Below, in pieces: positions 35,401-47,613 of a DNA stretch of 64,000 nucleotides. The notes below the pieces were generated by a model that had not been told where the DNA came from, ran no database searches, and saw nothing but the letters and a program-made list of their open reading frames with translations. The stretch's first letter is position 1; each line of letters opens with the position of its first letter. Source of the stretch: Siniperca chuatsi (taxonomy: Eukaryota; Chordata; Actinopteri; Centrarchiformes; Sinipercidae); NCBI RefSeq assembly GCF_020085105.1, contig NC_058058.1, positions 3,605,587 to 3,669,586 of the forward strand, written 5' to 3'. The translations under genes were made by a program, and so were the position numbers.

Positions 35401-36800
35401 CTTCCAACAGGAAACGCATTAGCATCTCAGATGTCTGTTCATTGTCATTGCACCATAAAATCATCTTGTATGCCGATGACATACTATATAAATCACACAA
35501 CCTGCGTGTTTCCCAGTTGTCTCGCTACCCTCACTCCCCTCTTTAATGTATAGCAAAGTTGGTTGCAGACTCTAGAATCCACATTTCATCAAAGTGAAAT
35601 GAAATTGTTAAAACTCAAAAACATTGTTAATAAGTACTTTCCTAATAACTCCTAATGGAGTACTACATAGGAGACAATGATGAGTTAGTAGAGAATGGAC
35701 TGGGAGCGGATATACTAGTGAATCATTAGGTAATGATTAGTTCATGAATATCTGTGAATCGATCATACTGACTTTTTTCTTCATGAGTTGTTCCTGTTAA
35801 ACTACCAGCCGGTGAACAGCACAAAACTAGTAACGGCTCATTCATTACTAATTACTTACACCTTACTTACAGTTTTTGTGCACCCCAAGTAAAGTGATAC
35901 ATCGTACTGAGTTAAGTAGTCCTTCATCATTAGCTTATGATTACTTACCCTTTTTGTGCCCCCTCATGTAGATTGGTGCATTAGTTAAATATTTCAGCAG
36001 TAAGCAACAGTGTTTGGGATTTCCTTTCATTGTTTTCAGATACAAGAACAGCTACAACATACACAGTTGGTTCCACAACTATTTATTTATCTGCAAAAAT
36101 ATAAATATGCAAAACATACTGTTTGTGTGCTTCAGTAGGAGACACCTTGACGAGTGCTGCTGGTGGTCGCAGGGGTAAACCATAGACTGTATTAACGCAC
36201 TATTTTCTGCAGCCTGCAGTTCAGTATGCCCGCTCGCTTTCATCTGAAAACATGTTTAAAAAAACGTTTTGTCTCACTGCGACGATATTAACACAATATC
36301 ATTTAGTATGATCGATTTAGCCAACCCTTGCCTTAGGAACACCACGATTCTAATGTTATACCATTAGTGGTTAACATTAGCACTTGGCATTAGCATGTAG
36401 CTGACATTAGTTTTTTGCAAGGATAATAATAGCTTGACATAAGTTAGTGTTTTAGCATTTAACAACAATCATGTGGGTGCACGTGATTTACCTTTAATCG
36501 ACTGGTCATCCGTTTCCATGTCTTCCACCAGGGGCTTAGAACAAAATTCTGGACCCAGTACATCAGCATTCTCTATGGGCCCCTCCCCGCATCCACGGCT
36601 ATTCATTCCAGTATCTTTGTGGGCACTCCTCAAATGAGGGCCCTGTATACTCAGTCACCATTTCCCCCCCAGTCCTAAGCCACGGCTGCCAACAGCGCAG
36701 GAGTTGAGTCTTTACACCATGGCAGCAAGCCCCACCCCCAAAGTTCCTGTACTTTTGGAAAGTGCTACCCCCCGAGCAGGGACTTTTTGGGGGGGTCATA
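35401..36800. repeat. Unclassified spacer block, copy 2 of 3
   Basis: From about 35,545 it matches 15,201-16,251, with an extra segment near 36,065-36,360 that is shared with copy 3. No gene recognised. Confidence 0.6.
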
Positions 36801-38095
36801 GGCTGGCCCTCTCTGGCGCAACGGCAACAACACATTTTCCCTTACATGCAACCCAGAAACCCAACAAAAACAAAGAGACTGAAAGTTAATTCTTAATCTT
36901 GGTAACAGCAAACCCATTCTCCACAGGGTCCATGTTCTCACTTTTGTGGAGCTTTCAGTCATATCACATGATCTTCCTCAGCAGATGGAGTTGCTCAGTT
37001 GTCACTGAAATGTAGATTTTCGAATTCCCATTCCTCTGAACATTTCTGGGACTTCTTGTCCACGTTGGCTTCAAAGGTAAAAGATTCCATGACAACTTGG
37101 CAAACTACTTCTGCTGAGGTGTGAGAACAAATTTGAGAGAAACTTATATTTTGTCTGTGCTTTATTGATCAACAATAAGGAGCATACGGACGCACAGTAA
37201 ATATTCAGTACATTAGTATAGAGCGTTGAAGACTGCCAGATGTTGATATGGAAATTGTTTCTTTCCTCCTTTGCTGAGCTCAGTAACCATGGTAACAAAC
37301 AGGCATCGCTGCTGAACCATGGCAACAGACAGGTTTCAGTACTAAAGATAAAGTTGAAAGTGACATTTTGTTCCTCTGATGCATTAATGTTTTATAAGCA
37401 AACTACAAACATATCTGAGTTTTAAAGTAAAATAATGCATTACCTAATATGACAGATGTCAGGTTTATATTGTTTTACCTACTCATACAGCATGTTGTTT
37501 AAATATAACAGCTATGTTTTAAGATAATCATTTGTAATAAAGTAACGTACTTGATCAAGATCAAGGAAAACCCATGAACAATACTTGGCCCAGTATTTGG
37601 GCTGAAATTTAAAAACTTTTCTGAACATTTTCTTCAGAGAGCATACTTTTTTTGGAATCTTAAAATCTAGAAACTTTTGAAATTAAAATTGCAGTGTAAC
37701 AAAATGTTTAACTGAAGAAGATTTTAGTCTGAGACATAATGTGACATACTCAAGAATCACTGTAATTAAATTAAATTCCAATCATCAGCTAAAATATTTC
37801 AGTAACGTCTACAGTTATGAAATCAAGCAGAAAAAAACAGAATTTGGGTTATTAAAGGAGTTAAATGTTCTTTTAGTTAACATCCAGTCTGGTTCTCCCT
37901 CCCTGTACCACAGTGACAGAAAGACAGCTCACTGACTTTGACAACAACTCACCTAACACATTCACAGTTATGAGGTAAAGTGTTTAACAGTCAGAAACTC
38001 CACAAATTTAAAGGTAACCATTTAACCCTCACTGAATTGTTAAATGTCTTCAAAATCTTTTAAATCTCTCATAGTAAAATAAAGGCAAAAACAAA
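36801..38095. repeat. Duplicated spacer block, copy 3
   Basis: Matches 1-1,340 with an internal deletion near 37,480. The J relic is listed separately. The LINE fragment that follows in copies 1 and 2 is absent here, so this lineage split before that LINE insertion. No other gene. Confidence 0.7.
37879..37908 (-). pseudogene. Degenerate light-chain J segment, copy 3
   Basis: Same relic with intact heptamer CACAGTG (37,909-37,915), no nonamer. Confidence 0.7.
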
Positions 38096-38599
38096 ATTTA
38101 TTGGGAATACACTGTACAACACATCCAGCCGGATAAACACACAAAAATGATCAGAGATAAATATTAACTGCAAAACACAACAGGACAAGGCACCTTGACT
38201 AGTGATAAAATGAATAAAAATCACCGTGTTGAAACTTCAGTATGTATGTATCACAATGATGTTGATTTTGTGAATTTAGGGGAATTTAGACAACAGAGGA
38301 CATTCTGAAATAAAGTTTTATCCACGGATTTTTCTTTCAAATCCACATAGAAAAAAGCAATAACACATTCCTAATAAATGCTCTGATTAACTGGTTGATC
38401 GACTGATTAACATCATCATCAGAATGATCCAAGTCCCTGTTGGAGTCAGTCAGAGCATTTCCATAGAGAGCCACTTTGCATCAGCAGCACCATGCTCCAG
38501 TGCTCTGGGAGAGTTTATAGTCCTGAGAGTTGAACACTGGATGACTGACAGCTGTCCTTCATGACAACAGAAGCCACAGAAATCCTCCTCATCAAAAAC

Positions 38600-39073
38600 A
38601 TGACTTTGATCTCCGTCCTCATCTGGACTCTCCTCTGCTGCTGCTTAACAGGTAAAGTCCAGAGAATCAAGCTCCTCTCCTCTGCGAACATCCGTCCCTC
38701 TGAAATGAAGCCGACAAAACCATGACGCTGCTTTATGTTTTTGTCTCTGTATCCTCACAGTCCAGAGGCCAGGTCACAGTGACTCAGCCTGGAGCAGTGA
38801 GCTCTGCTCTGGGAGGCTCCGTCTCCATCAGCTGTAGGACCAGTCAGAATGTTCAGAATTCAAACTATTTATCCTGGTACCAACAGAGAGATGGAGAAAC
38901 TCCTAAACTCCTCATTTACCTTGCTAGGACTCGAGCATCAGGGATTCCAGGTCGTTTTACAGGCAGTGGATCAAATTCTGACTTTACTCTGACCATCAGT
39001 GGAGTCCAGACTGAAGATGCAGCAGTTTACTACTGTCAGAGTCTCCATTACATCAACAGTCAGTGGTTGTTCA
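38600..39073 (+). pseudogene. Light-chain V gene V10, splice acceptor lost
   Basis: Leader 38600-38651 (Phe to Leu near its end), V exon region 38759-39073 with short CDR1 [13 protein letters not shown]2 LAR and CDR3 QSLHYINSQ. The coding domain is open. The acceptor, however, reads cctCAC|AGTCC where all siblings have cctCAG|AGTCC. The nearest AG is two bases into the exon (ends at 38,760) and its use would put the V exon out of frame with the leader. It is therefore probably unable to make a protein, though the exon and recombination signal look usable for conversion. Confidence 0.85.
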
Positions 39074-39101
39074 CACAGTGAAAAAGCGTCGTACAAAAAC
39101 C
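39074..39101 (+). other. V10 recombination signal, 12-bp spacer
   Basis: CACAGTG, 12 bp, ACAAAAACC; canonical although the gene has a splice defect. Confidence 0.95.
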
Positions 39102-39179
39102 TCCCTCAGTCAGACTGAACAGAAACTGAAGTGACTGCTGCAGCTGGAAGCTACTGCAGAGACTGATACACTTCACTGA

Positions 39180-39181
<2 letters not shown>

Positions 39182-39251
<70 letters not shown>
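39182..39251. repeat. (CA)n microsatellite after V10
   Basis: About 70 bp, the longest of the CA runs that follow each V about 80-90 nt past its recombination signal. Confidence 0.95.
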
Positions 39252-39252
<1 letters not shown>

Positions 39253-39949
39253 TGCTGTACACAGACAAATTCATTAAGCGGTTTGAACATTTCACCATTA
39301 TTGCTTTAATTACCAGTGAATATGTATCAAAACAAGTTTAACTACAAAAAAATGATCTTGATGGAAACCAAATTACTTTCTCCTTCACATTTTCTCACCA
39401 TCCATTCATATCTCATTATAATCTCATGTTCTTATCAATTTTCCAAAGAATATAAAGGCCAACCTGGGACAGTTAATGAGAAAATGCATCAGCTTTGACC
39501 TCAGCTTCATACTGGATCACAGTTTTCTCAACTATTTCCGGTGAAAAGAAAATACAAAGACATAGAAACAAAACCTGTACATCCCTCAAATCACACAAAA
39601 TATTACTTTAAATATGTAATACTATGTTATCTAATGAAAAGCTCAAAATCAACTGAAATCATAAAAAGGCAAAAGACATAAGTGATCTACTTAATATGAC
39701 GAGATCTACATAAATAACTCTAACTGTCGATATATAAAGCAATGCAATAACACATTTTCCCCTACATGCAACTCAAAAACCCAACAAATACACTGTGATT
39801 AAAGTTCATTCTTGGCCATGGAAACACCAAAACGATCTGCACAACTTCCATCCACTAACTGTTGTGAAGCTTTCAATCCTATCACATGATCTTCCTCAGC
39901 AGATGGAGTTGCCCAGTTGTCATTGAAATGTAGATTTGTAGAAGTTCTT
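39252..39949. other. Post-V10 spacer
   Basis: AT-rich; a diverged version of the post-V spacer, closest to those after V12 and V16. No gene. Confidence 0.5.
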
Positions 39950-40204
39950 GTATTTCAAATACATGGGCCGGACGTGACCATCCAATAGGCCGGGGGGGTC
40001 AGGCACCGTGTAGTTTCTAGAGCACCTCCTCTTTTTGCATTCATCACATGGGATGGAAATAAAGTACCGTTGGTTCAGCACGTCGATCAAAGATCCGTAG
40101 GTGTAAAGCAGGAAGCCCTGCACAATAAGGATGTGAGTCTCCTCCTCCTCCTCCTCATGGTCAGGCTTTGGGACTTCTCAGTGTCCAAGGTGTTATTAAC
40201 GCCA
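39920..40204 (-). pseudogene. nmrk2: nmrk2-like fragment, copy 1
   Basis: The minus strand reads [14 protein letters not shown], then [21 protein letters not shown] and [19 protein letters not shown], ending KNFYKSTFQ-stop. From memory this matches the middle of nicotinamide riboside kinase 2 ([40 protein letters not shown]). The ATP-binding P-loop N-terminus and the normal C-terminus are absent, and the upstream part is in another frame, so it is a dead fragment. It is not an immune gene; it appears to be a passenger in the duplicated units. Confidence 0.8.
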
Positions 40205-40422
40205 TATACAGAGTAATGCAGAGTAGTTTTCTAACATGAACTGATGAGAATGTAGAAAATAAAAGTTACATTTTTAGTACTTTTTTTACTGGAGTGGATT
40301 TTAGTCTGGTTAACGACAGTGTGAAGACTTCAAGAATTGTTGCAAATACATAAAATTTCAAATGTCAGATCAATAATAAAATAAGTATTGCTCCATTAAT
40401 AGACAGCATCATCAGAGTCATC

Positions 40423-40655
40423 CAGTCAGAATGTTTATAGCTCAAACTATTTAGCCTGGTACCAACAGAGAGATGGAGAAACTACTAAACTCCTCATTTA
40501 CTATACTAGCACTCCAGGATCAGGGATTCCAGGTCGTTTTACAGGCAGTGGATCAAACTCTGACTTCACTCTGACCATCAGTGGGGTCCAGACTGAAGAT
40601 GCAGCAGTTTACTACTGTCAGAGTGGACACAATATCAACAGTCAGTGGTTGTTCA
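40423..40655 (+). pseudogene. V11, V gene with 5' deletion
   Basis: Begins inside framework 1/CDR1 ([12 protein letters not shown]) directly after V-upstream spacer. Promoter, leader, intron and the first domain Cys have been removed by one deletion of roughly 600 bp. The rest is open to CDR3 QSGHNINSQ, with a changed CDR2 stretch (YTSTPGSG). It cannot be expressed as a V domain. Confidence 0.9.
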
Positions 40656-40683
40656 CACAGTGAAAAAGCGTCGTACAAAAACC
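40656..40683 (+). other. V11 recombination signal, 12-bp spacer
   Basis: CACAGTG, 12 bp, ACAAAAACC; canonical despite the truncated gene. Confidence 0.95.
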
Positions 40684-40915
40684 TCCCTCAGTCAGACTGA
40701 ACAGAAACTGAAGTGACAGCTGCAGCTGGAAGTTACTGCAGAGACTGATACACTTCACTGAGTAAATACTACTGAGTAAGTGTGTAAATGTACACACCCA
40801 CGCACACACAAACTAAATATGTATATGTCAATATACTTTTAGGAAGAAGGATTTATTAGACATAAGTGTTCTGTATATTCACTACTCATTGCAATATTTA
40901 ATAAATGCTTGGCTG

Positions 40916-41810
40916 TGTCGTAATGTACGATCTACGAACCCAAGGATACAGAACACAGATAGAGGGGTATCAAATGACAATGTCAATCTTTATTAGGATA
41001 ACACAGAATCACTGGGAATGGGTTTCTTTCTCTAATCCGGTGCCTTCCTCTGCGGCTCTTGGAAGTCAGTGAAGATCCAGGAGCAGAGGCTTGAGAAGCT
41101 TATCCTGGACCAACTCGGGTAGAGTGCTGTGTGGATCTGGACAGGAAGTGGACCCGTGGTGTGGAGCAGATGGCGATGTGGCGACTCGGACAGGCAGCGA
41201 CTCCGATGCGTGGGACAGGCGTTGACGTGTAGGCCTGGACTGGCAGCGGATCCGTGGTGTGGCGTTGGCGGCGATGTGTAGACATGGACGGACAGCCGAC
41301 CTGTGGCGTGGAGGTGGCTGAGTCCGAGAGGTCTGGCTCAGGGTTGTAGCTTACAGAGTCAGGAAGTCAGCCGGCAAGGCAGTGTGGCTGGCGAGGCAGG
41401 TAGATAGGCAGGTAGGAATCCGGAAGGAGACAGGAGCAGCGATCACAGGCACAGGATAATTCTGAGAAGTAGATCACGGTCAACAAATGAGGTAACTAGA
41501 AACATTTGCAAAGGTACTTAACTTTTTAAGTGCGGCGCCTTAACGCAGTGGCCGTACAAGTGTACGGAGACAACCTGGCATTGGTGGTGTTTGTGATCCT
41601 GGTAATTGAGCTGTGGAGACTGATGGGTAATTGAAGTCAGGTGAGCAGGTGATCAGCAGCAGGCAGGAAACCAAAGAGCCAGACCAGAAGACACACACAC
41701 AGACACAGACACACATCTAAAGACGAGCCAAGGACACAAAAGAAACACAAGGAGAGGAGAGCACACAAGAGCACACAAGGATGGGGAGGACAGGGTGGCT
41801 GACTATGACA
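40916..41810 (-). mobile_element. Solo LTR-like fossil, copy 2
   Basis: About 0.9 kb, same ends and the same 5-bp flanking repeat ggctg (40,911-40,915 and 41,811-41,815) as the copy at 34,528. The insertion thus predates the duplication. Confidence 0.7.
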
Positions 41811-41815
41811 GGCTG

Positions 41816-43285
41816 CTTCCAACAGGAAACGCATTAGCATCTGAGATGTATGTTCATTGTCACTGCACCATAAAATCATCTTGTATGCCGATGACATACT
41901 ATATAAATCACACAACCTGCGTGTTTCCCAGTTATCTCTCTACCCTTACTCCCCTCTTTAATGTATAGCAAAGTTGGTTGCAGACTCTAGAATCCACATT
42001 TCATCAAAGTGAAATGAAATTGTTAAAACTCAAAAACATTGATAATAAGTACTTTCCTAATAACTCCTAATGGAGTACTACATAGGAGACAATGATGAGT
42101 TACTAGAATATGGACTGGGAGCGGATATACTAGTGAATCATTAGGTAATGATTAGTTCATGAATATCTGTGAATCGATCATACTGACTTTTATCTTCATG
42201 AGTTGTTCCTGTTAAACTACCAGCCGGTGAACAGCACAAAACTAGTAACGGCTCATTCATTACTAATTACTTACACATTACTTACAGTTTTTGTGCACCC
42301 CAAGTAAAGTGATACATCGTACTGAGTTAAGTAGTCCTTCATCATTAGCTTATGATTACTTTCCCTTTTTGTGCCCCCTCAAGTAGATTGGTGCATCATT
42401 CTGAGTGGTTAATGAGTACTGAATCATTGCTTCATGAGTACCTGTCCGTTATTTATAATATTTCAGCAGTAAGCAACAGTGTTTGGGATTTCCTTTCATT
42501 GTTTTCAGATACAAGAACAGCCACAACATACACAGTTGGTTCCACAACTATTTATTTATCTGCAAAAATATAAATGTGCAAAACATAGTGTTTGTGTGCT
42601 TCAGTAGGAGACACCTTGACGAGTGCTGCTGGTGGTCGCAGGGGTAAACCATAGACTGTATTAACGCACTATTTTCTGCAGCCTGCAGTTCAGTGTGCCC
42701 GCCCGTTTCATCTGAAAAACATGTTTAAAAAAACGTTTTGTCTCACTGCGACGATATTAACACAATATCATTTAGTATGATCGATTTAGCAAACCCTTGC
42801 CTTACGAACACCACGATTCTAATGTTATACCATTAGTGGTTAGCATTAGCACTTGGCATTAGCATGTAGCTGACATTAGTTTTTTGCAAGGGTAATAATA
42901 GCTTGACATAAGTTAGCATTTTAGCATTTAACAAGAATCATGTGGGTGTATGTGATTTACCTTTAATAGACTGGTCATCCGTTTCTGTGTCTTCCACCAG
43001 GGGCGTAGAACAGAATTCTGGACCCAGTACATCGGCATTCTCTAGGGGCACCTCCCCGCATCCACGGCTATTCATTCCAGTATCTTTGTGGGCACTCCTC
43101 TAATGAGGGCCCTGTATACTCAGTCACCATTTCCCCCCCAGTCCTATGCCTATCTTCCACCATGGCTGCCAACAGCGCAGGAGCTGAGTCTTTACACCAT
43201 GGCAGCAAACCCCACCCCCAAAGTTCCTGTACTTTTGGAAAGTGCTACCCCCCGAGCAGGGACTTTTTGAGGGGGGTCACAGACT
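41816..43285. repeat. Unclassified spacer block, copy 3 of 3
   Basis: Matches 35,401-36,800; no gene recognised. Confidence 0.6.
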
Positions 43286-44494
43286 GGCCTTCTCTGGCAC
43301 AATGGCAACAACACATTTTCCCTTACATGCAACCCAGAAACCCAACAAATACAAAGAGACTGAAAGTTCATTCTTAATCTTGGTAACAGCAAACCCATTC
43401 TCCACAGTGTCCATGTACTCACTTTTGTGGAGCTTTCAATCATATCACATGATCTTTCCCAGCAGATGGAGTTGCTCAGTCGTCACTGAAATGTAGATTT
43501 TTGAATTCCCATTCCTCTGAACATTTCTGGGACTTCTTGTCCACGTTGGCTTCAAAGGTAAAAGATTCCATGACAACTTGGCAAACTACTTCTGCTGAGG
43601 TGTGAGAACAAATTTGAGAGAAACTGAGTTTAGATGAAACTTATATTTTGTCTGTGCTTTATTGATCAACAATAAGGAGCATACGGACGCACAGTAAATA
43701 TTCAGTACATTAGTATAGAGCGTTGAAGACTGCCAGATGTTGATATGGAAATTGTTTCTTTCCTCCTTTGCTGAGCTCAGTAACCATGGTAACAAACAGG
43801 CATCGCTGCTGAACCATGGCAACAGACAGGTTTCAGTACTAAAGATAAAGTTGAAAGTGACATTTTGTTCCTCTGATGCATTAATGTTTTATAAGCAAAC
43901 TACAAACATATCTGAGTTTTAAAGTAAAATAATGCATTACCTAATATGACAGATGTCAGGTTTATATTGTTTTACAGTGTGTTAAAGATTTCTTGTCTAA
44001 AACAGAAGGACCTCGATGATGTGTGATTTTACTGTTCATTCAAAATGAACCCTGTTAACAACTGAGTTACGTATTAAAACTAATCAAATCAAACCTACTC
44101 ATACAGCATGTTGTTTAAATATAACAGTTCTGTTTTAAGATAATCATTTGTAATAAAGTAAAGTACTTGATCAAGATCAAGGAAAACCCATGAACAATAC
44201 TTGGCCCAGTATTTGGGCTGAAATTTAAAAACTTTTCTGAACATTTTCTTCAGAGTGCATACTTTTTTTCGAATCTTAAAATCTAGAAACTTTTGAAATT
44301 AAAATTGCAGTGTAACAAAATGTTTAACTGAAGAAGATTTTAGTCTGAGACATAATGTGACATACTCAAGAATCACTGCAATTAAATTAAATTCCAATCA
44401 TCAGCTAAAATATTTCAGTAACGTCTACAGTTATGAAATCAAGCAGAAAAAAACAGAATTTGGGTTATTAAAGGAGTTATATGTTCTTATAGTT

Positions 44495-44524
44495 TACATC
44501 CAGTCTGGTTCTCCCTCCCTGTAC
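44495..44524 (-). pseudogene. Degenerate light-chain J segment, copy 4
   Basis: Same relic; heptamer CACAGTG at 44,525-44,531, no nonamer. Confidence 0.7.
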
Positions 44525-44917
44525 CACAGTGACAGAAAGACAGCTCACTGACTTTGACAGCAACTCACCTAAAACATTCATAGTTATGAGGTAAAGTGTT
44601 TAACAGTCAGAAACTCCACAAATTTAAAGGTAACCATTTAACCCTTACTGAATTGTTAAACGTCTTCAAAATCTTTTAAGTCTCTCATAGTAAAATAAAG
44701 ACAAAATGAAATTTCTTGGGAATACACTGTACAACACATCCAGCCGGATAAACACACAAAAATGATCAGAGATGAATATTAACTGCAAAACACAACAAGA
44801 CACCTTGACTAGTGATAAAATGAATAAAAATCACTGTGTTGAAACTTCAGTATGTATGTATGTATGACAATGATGTTGATTTTGTGAATTTAGGGGAATT
44901 TAGACAACAGAGGACAT

Positions 44918-44997
44918 TCTCCCTCAGTCAGACTGAACAGAAACTGAAGTGACTGTTGCAGCTGGAAGCTACTGCAGAGACTGATACACTTCACTGA

Positions 44998-45032
<35 letters not shown>

Positions 45033-46060
45033 ATTTCATTTAAGTGGATCAGAACTAATAATCTATTAAAATAATTGAATAAGCAAATTTTTTAATTATC
45101 AATGGTCATAAATAAACTGTTGTATTTGTAAATAGGAACTTGACAATTACATTAAAATATATGAAGTTTACCATCACAGCTTCTCACCATCAATTCATAG
45201 CACATTAGGATTTGATCCCATCTTTGTCATTAATAACAAACCCAGTTTTAACCCATCTGAGTAAACATTTCATCCTTGTAGCTTTTAACCACACATGAAC
45301 ATGTAGCAAAAAATGATCTTAGTTGAAATCAAATGTCTTTCTCCATCACAGCTTCTCACCATCCATTCATGTCCCATTATAATCCCATGATGTTATCTGA
45401 TTTGCCAATGAATAGAAAGGAGCCAAACTGGGACAGTTAATGAGAAAAGTCTGACCTCATCTTCATACTGGATCACAGCTTTTTCATTATACTAGTATTA
45501 TAGTACTCGAAAGGAAAATATGAAGACACAGATCAGCATCAGAAACCTTCATGATCAAAGATGGCCCAAACAAAACCTGTACATCCTCAAATATCAGAAA
45601 ATATTGTTTAACATATAAAAACTTGTGTCATCTAAAGAAAAGATTAATAGGAATTGTAATAATAACAAAAGACATAAGTGACCTCTTTGATGTAACTATA
45701 TCGACACATATGACTATAACTGCACATATATAAAGCATATGCAAAAACTTCATCTGCTGAGGAAGGTCATGTAATTCGATCCAAAGCTCCAGAATAGCTA
45801 CTGAATGCAGCTTGTGCTGAAATGATCGTACAAAATGTTTAGTTAAATGAAGAATTCCAAATTAAAACATAAATAACTAATGAGAATTAAACTCACCCAG
45901 TTAATTTTTTAAAGTTATATTTTAGTGAAACACACTGAGAGGTTTAAAAAAATGAAGACTCATTCCAATGACACAATAATAAATAATTGAATACAGTGAG
46001 TCATTAGTGGTTTCATAAGTTTTCCTTTATTTAAGGTTGAGTATTTTATTTAAATTCAAT
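44918..46060. other. Orphan post-V spacer (V itself missing)
   Basis: Starts with the sequence that normally follows a V nonamer (ctccctcagtcagactg), then a (CA)n run at about 45,001-45,028 and the usual spacer. The V exon and signal that should precede it are deleted. No gene. Confidence 0.7.
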
Positions 46061-46073
46061 ACACCTACGTGTA

Positions 46074-46342
46074 TCGTAGAAAAGGTTTCAGTCGTAGTCA
46101 TCTGGACACTGTTTTCAGAATCAAGACGTTTCGGCTCCCACCCGGAAGTCATTCTCAATTGTGAAAAAATTGGACGGGAACTGGAAATTTAAGCTAATCT
46201 GAGTTACATAAGCCCTGCCCTCAGGAGGGAATCTGCCTGAGTATCTGTTAATAGCTAGTTTCACCTGAAACTGACCTAATAGTTTCAAGATGGCCCAGTG
46301 ATCAGTAATCAGGCCTATTGTTCTCTGGCTGCATCTACTTCA
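46074..46342. mobile_element. Short retroelement insertion with 13-bp target duplication
   Basis: A 269-bp stretch absent from all sister spacers, bounded by the direct repeat ACACCTACGTGTA (46,061-46,073 and 46,343-46,355), which occurs once in the sisters. It includes 'aagacgtttcggctcccacc', reminiscent of Penelope-like element ends in fish; that family call is weak. It lies about 1 kb downstream of C7. Confidence 0.75.
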
Positions 46343-46355
46343 ACACCTACGTGTA

Positions 46356-47278
46356 GATTTTGCAAAATTTGAGATCACGTTCATGTTTTTTTAGTTTCGT
46401 ATATTCATTTGTTATTTTTGAGTCTTTTTATTTCAAAGCCTGAAATCATTTTTATTCAAACGTTTGTAGATTTGTTGACAGGACTGAGTATATTGTCTTC
46501 ATGCAAATAAAACATTTACCAAATAGGAATCCTCATTTACCTCAGGGTTTAGAGATACCTGGGGGATTTTCCATGAAAGGGTTAACCCATGTTAGAGCAC
46601 TCAAAATATGAGTTTAAAAAAACCTACATCTGTTCTAAACAGAGAAAACAGGTAATAAAGTCTTATCTCTGCAGCTAATAAACTTTAAGATATAATGACA
46701 TATAAGAATATTTTTATATCTGAAAACCAGTGACCAGTGCAATAAGAAAATTTTAAGCATCATGTAAATAATAACAAATGACAGATATGCAACACTGACA
46801 TTAAATCTTTGGTTTAAAAATCTGAGATAAGAACCATGTGACATTATCTCATTCTGACAATACGCATTTGTTTTTAATCCTTTAAACTGTATTGAGTAAT
46901 GTAGATTTAAGTAAACTACACTTTTAAACATCAAAATGGCCCCCTTTCATCCATCATTCACACCTTGTTTATACCTGTATTAATGTAATCCCAGAGTGTA
47001 TTAATAAAACCATCACCAGTAATGAGAAAGTCTTACACTGACATCAGTTACATTCTTGAACTGATAAAATGAAGGAAAAGGCATCTTTCATGAAATATGA
47101 TTTAATTTGAAATTCCGTTTTTATTTTCTTGCAGGATTAACAGCATGAGCATTATTACAACAATGAAACGTCACTACTTAAAGTTGAATAATGTTAAAAT
47201 GATCTGATGACAGAAAGAGAGAGACAGACTGAGAGCAGTAGCAGAGTAAAACCAGTAGCAGAGTCCCAGTGAGTCAGG
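46356..47278. other. C7 downstream flank
   Basis: Common spacer. TTTATT on the plus strand at about 47,120-47,125 gives AATAAA on the minus strand, about 155 nt past the C7 stop, a plausible polyadenylation signal. No other gene. Confidence 0.6.
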
Positions 47279-47613
47279 TCAGGACTGGGAACACTGGTCT
47301 CTCCTCAGTGTCTCTGAGACCAGAGTCTGGCAGCCCTGGGTGGCCTCACAGGTCACAGAGCCCACCTTCCTCCACTGGTCTGCAGGGAGCCTCAGGGTGC
47401 TGCTCCAGCTGTAGCGGCCGTCCTTCTCCAGCACCCCGGGGCTCCTGCTCTCCTCCCAGCTGCTGCTGCTGCTGCTGCTGCTGCCGTCCACCTTCCAGGC
47501 CAGACTCCAGTCTGAGGGGAAGCCCTTGTTGGCCAGGCACATGAGCGTGGCCTTCCCCTGCTGCAGCTCCTCACTGGAGGGGGGCAGCACCGTCAGGGTG
47601 GGACGGGCATCAC
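47279..47613 (-). CDS. Light-chain constant exon C7, intact
   Basis: The only undamaged constant exon. Acceptor cctag|GTGATG; spliced from J (ending in phase 1, G-G-A-A) it continues [16 protein letters not shown] for about 110 residues. C1-set features: first Cys in [32 protein letters not shown], second Cys in SVTCEAT, and a terminal RRDQCSQS whose Cys would link to the heavy chain. An eight-Ser run (AGC repeats) sits in the loop after KVDG, against five in sisters. Two J segments lie 0.83 and 1.2 kb upstream on the same strand. Kappa-like type (teleost L1/L3 group) is inferred from sequence style. Confidence 0.95.

Larger units (their letters stand above)
40684..44710. repeat. Segmental duplication copy of 34.3-38.1 kb
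   Basis: From the V11 3' end onward the order of landmarks (solo LTR, unclassified block, spacer block with J relic) repeats that of 34.29-38.09 kb at an offset of about 6.4-6.5 kb, with modest divergence and a few indels. Confidence 0.8.

Noticed and set aside
39182-39251. Regular short repeats as a CRISPR-like array
   Set aside because: Simple CA microsatellite in a vertebrate locus, without spacers.
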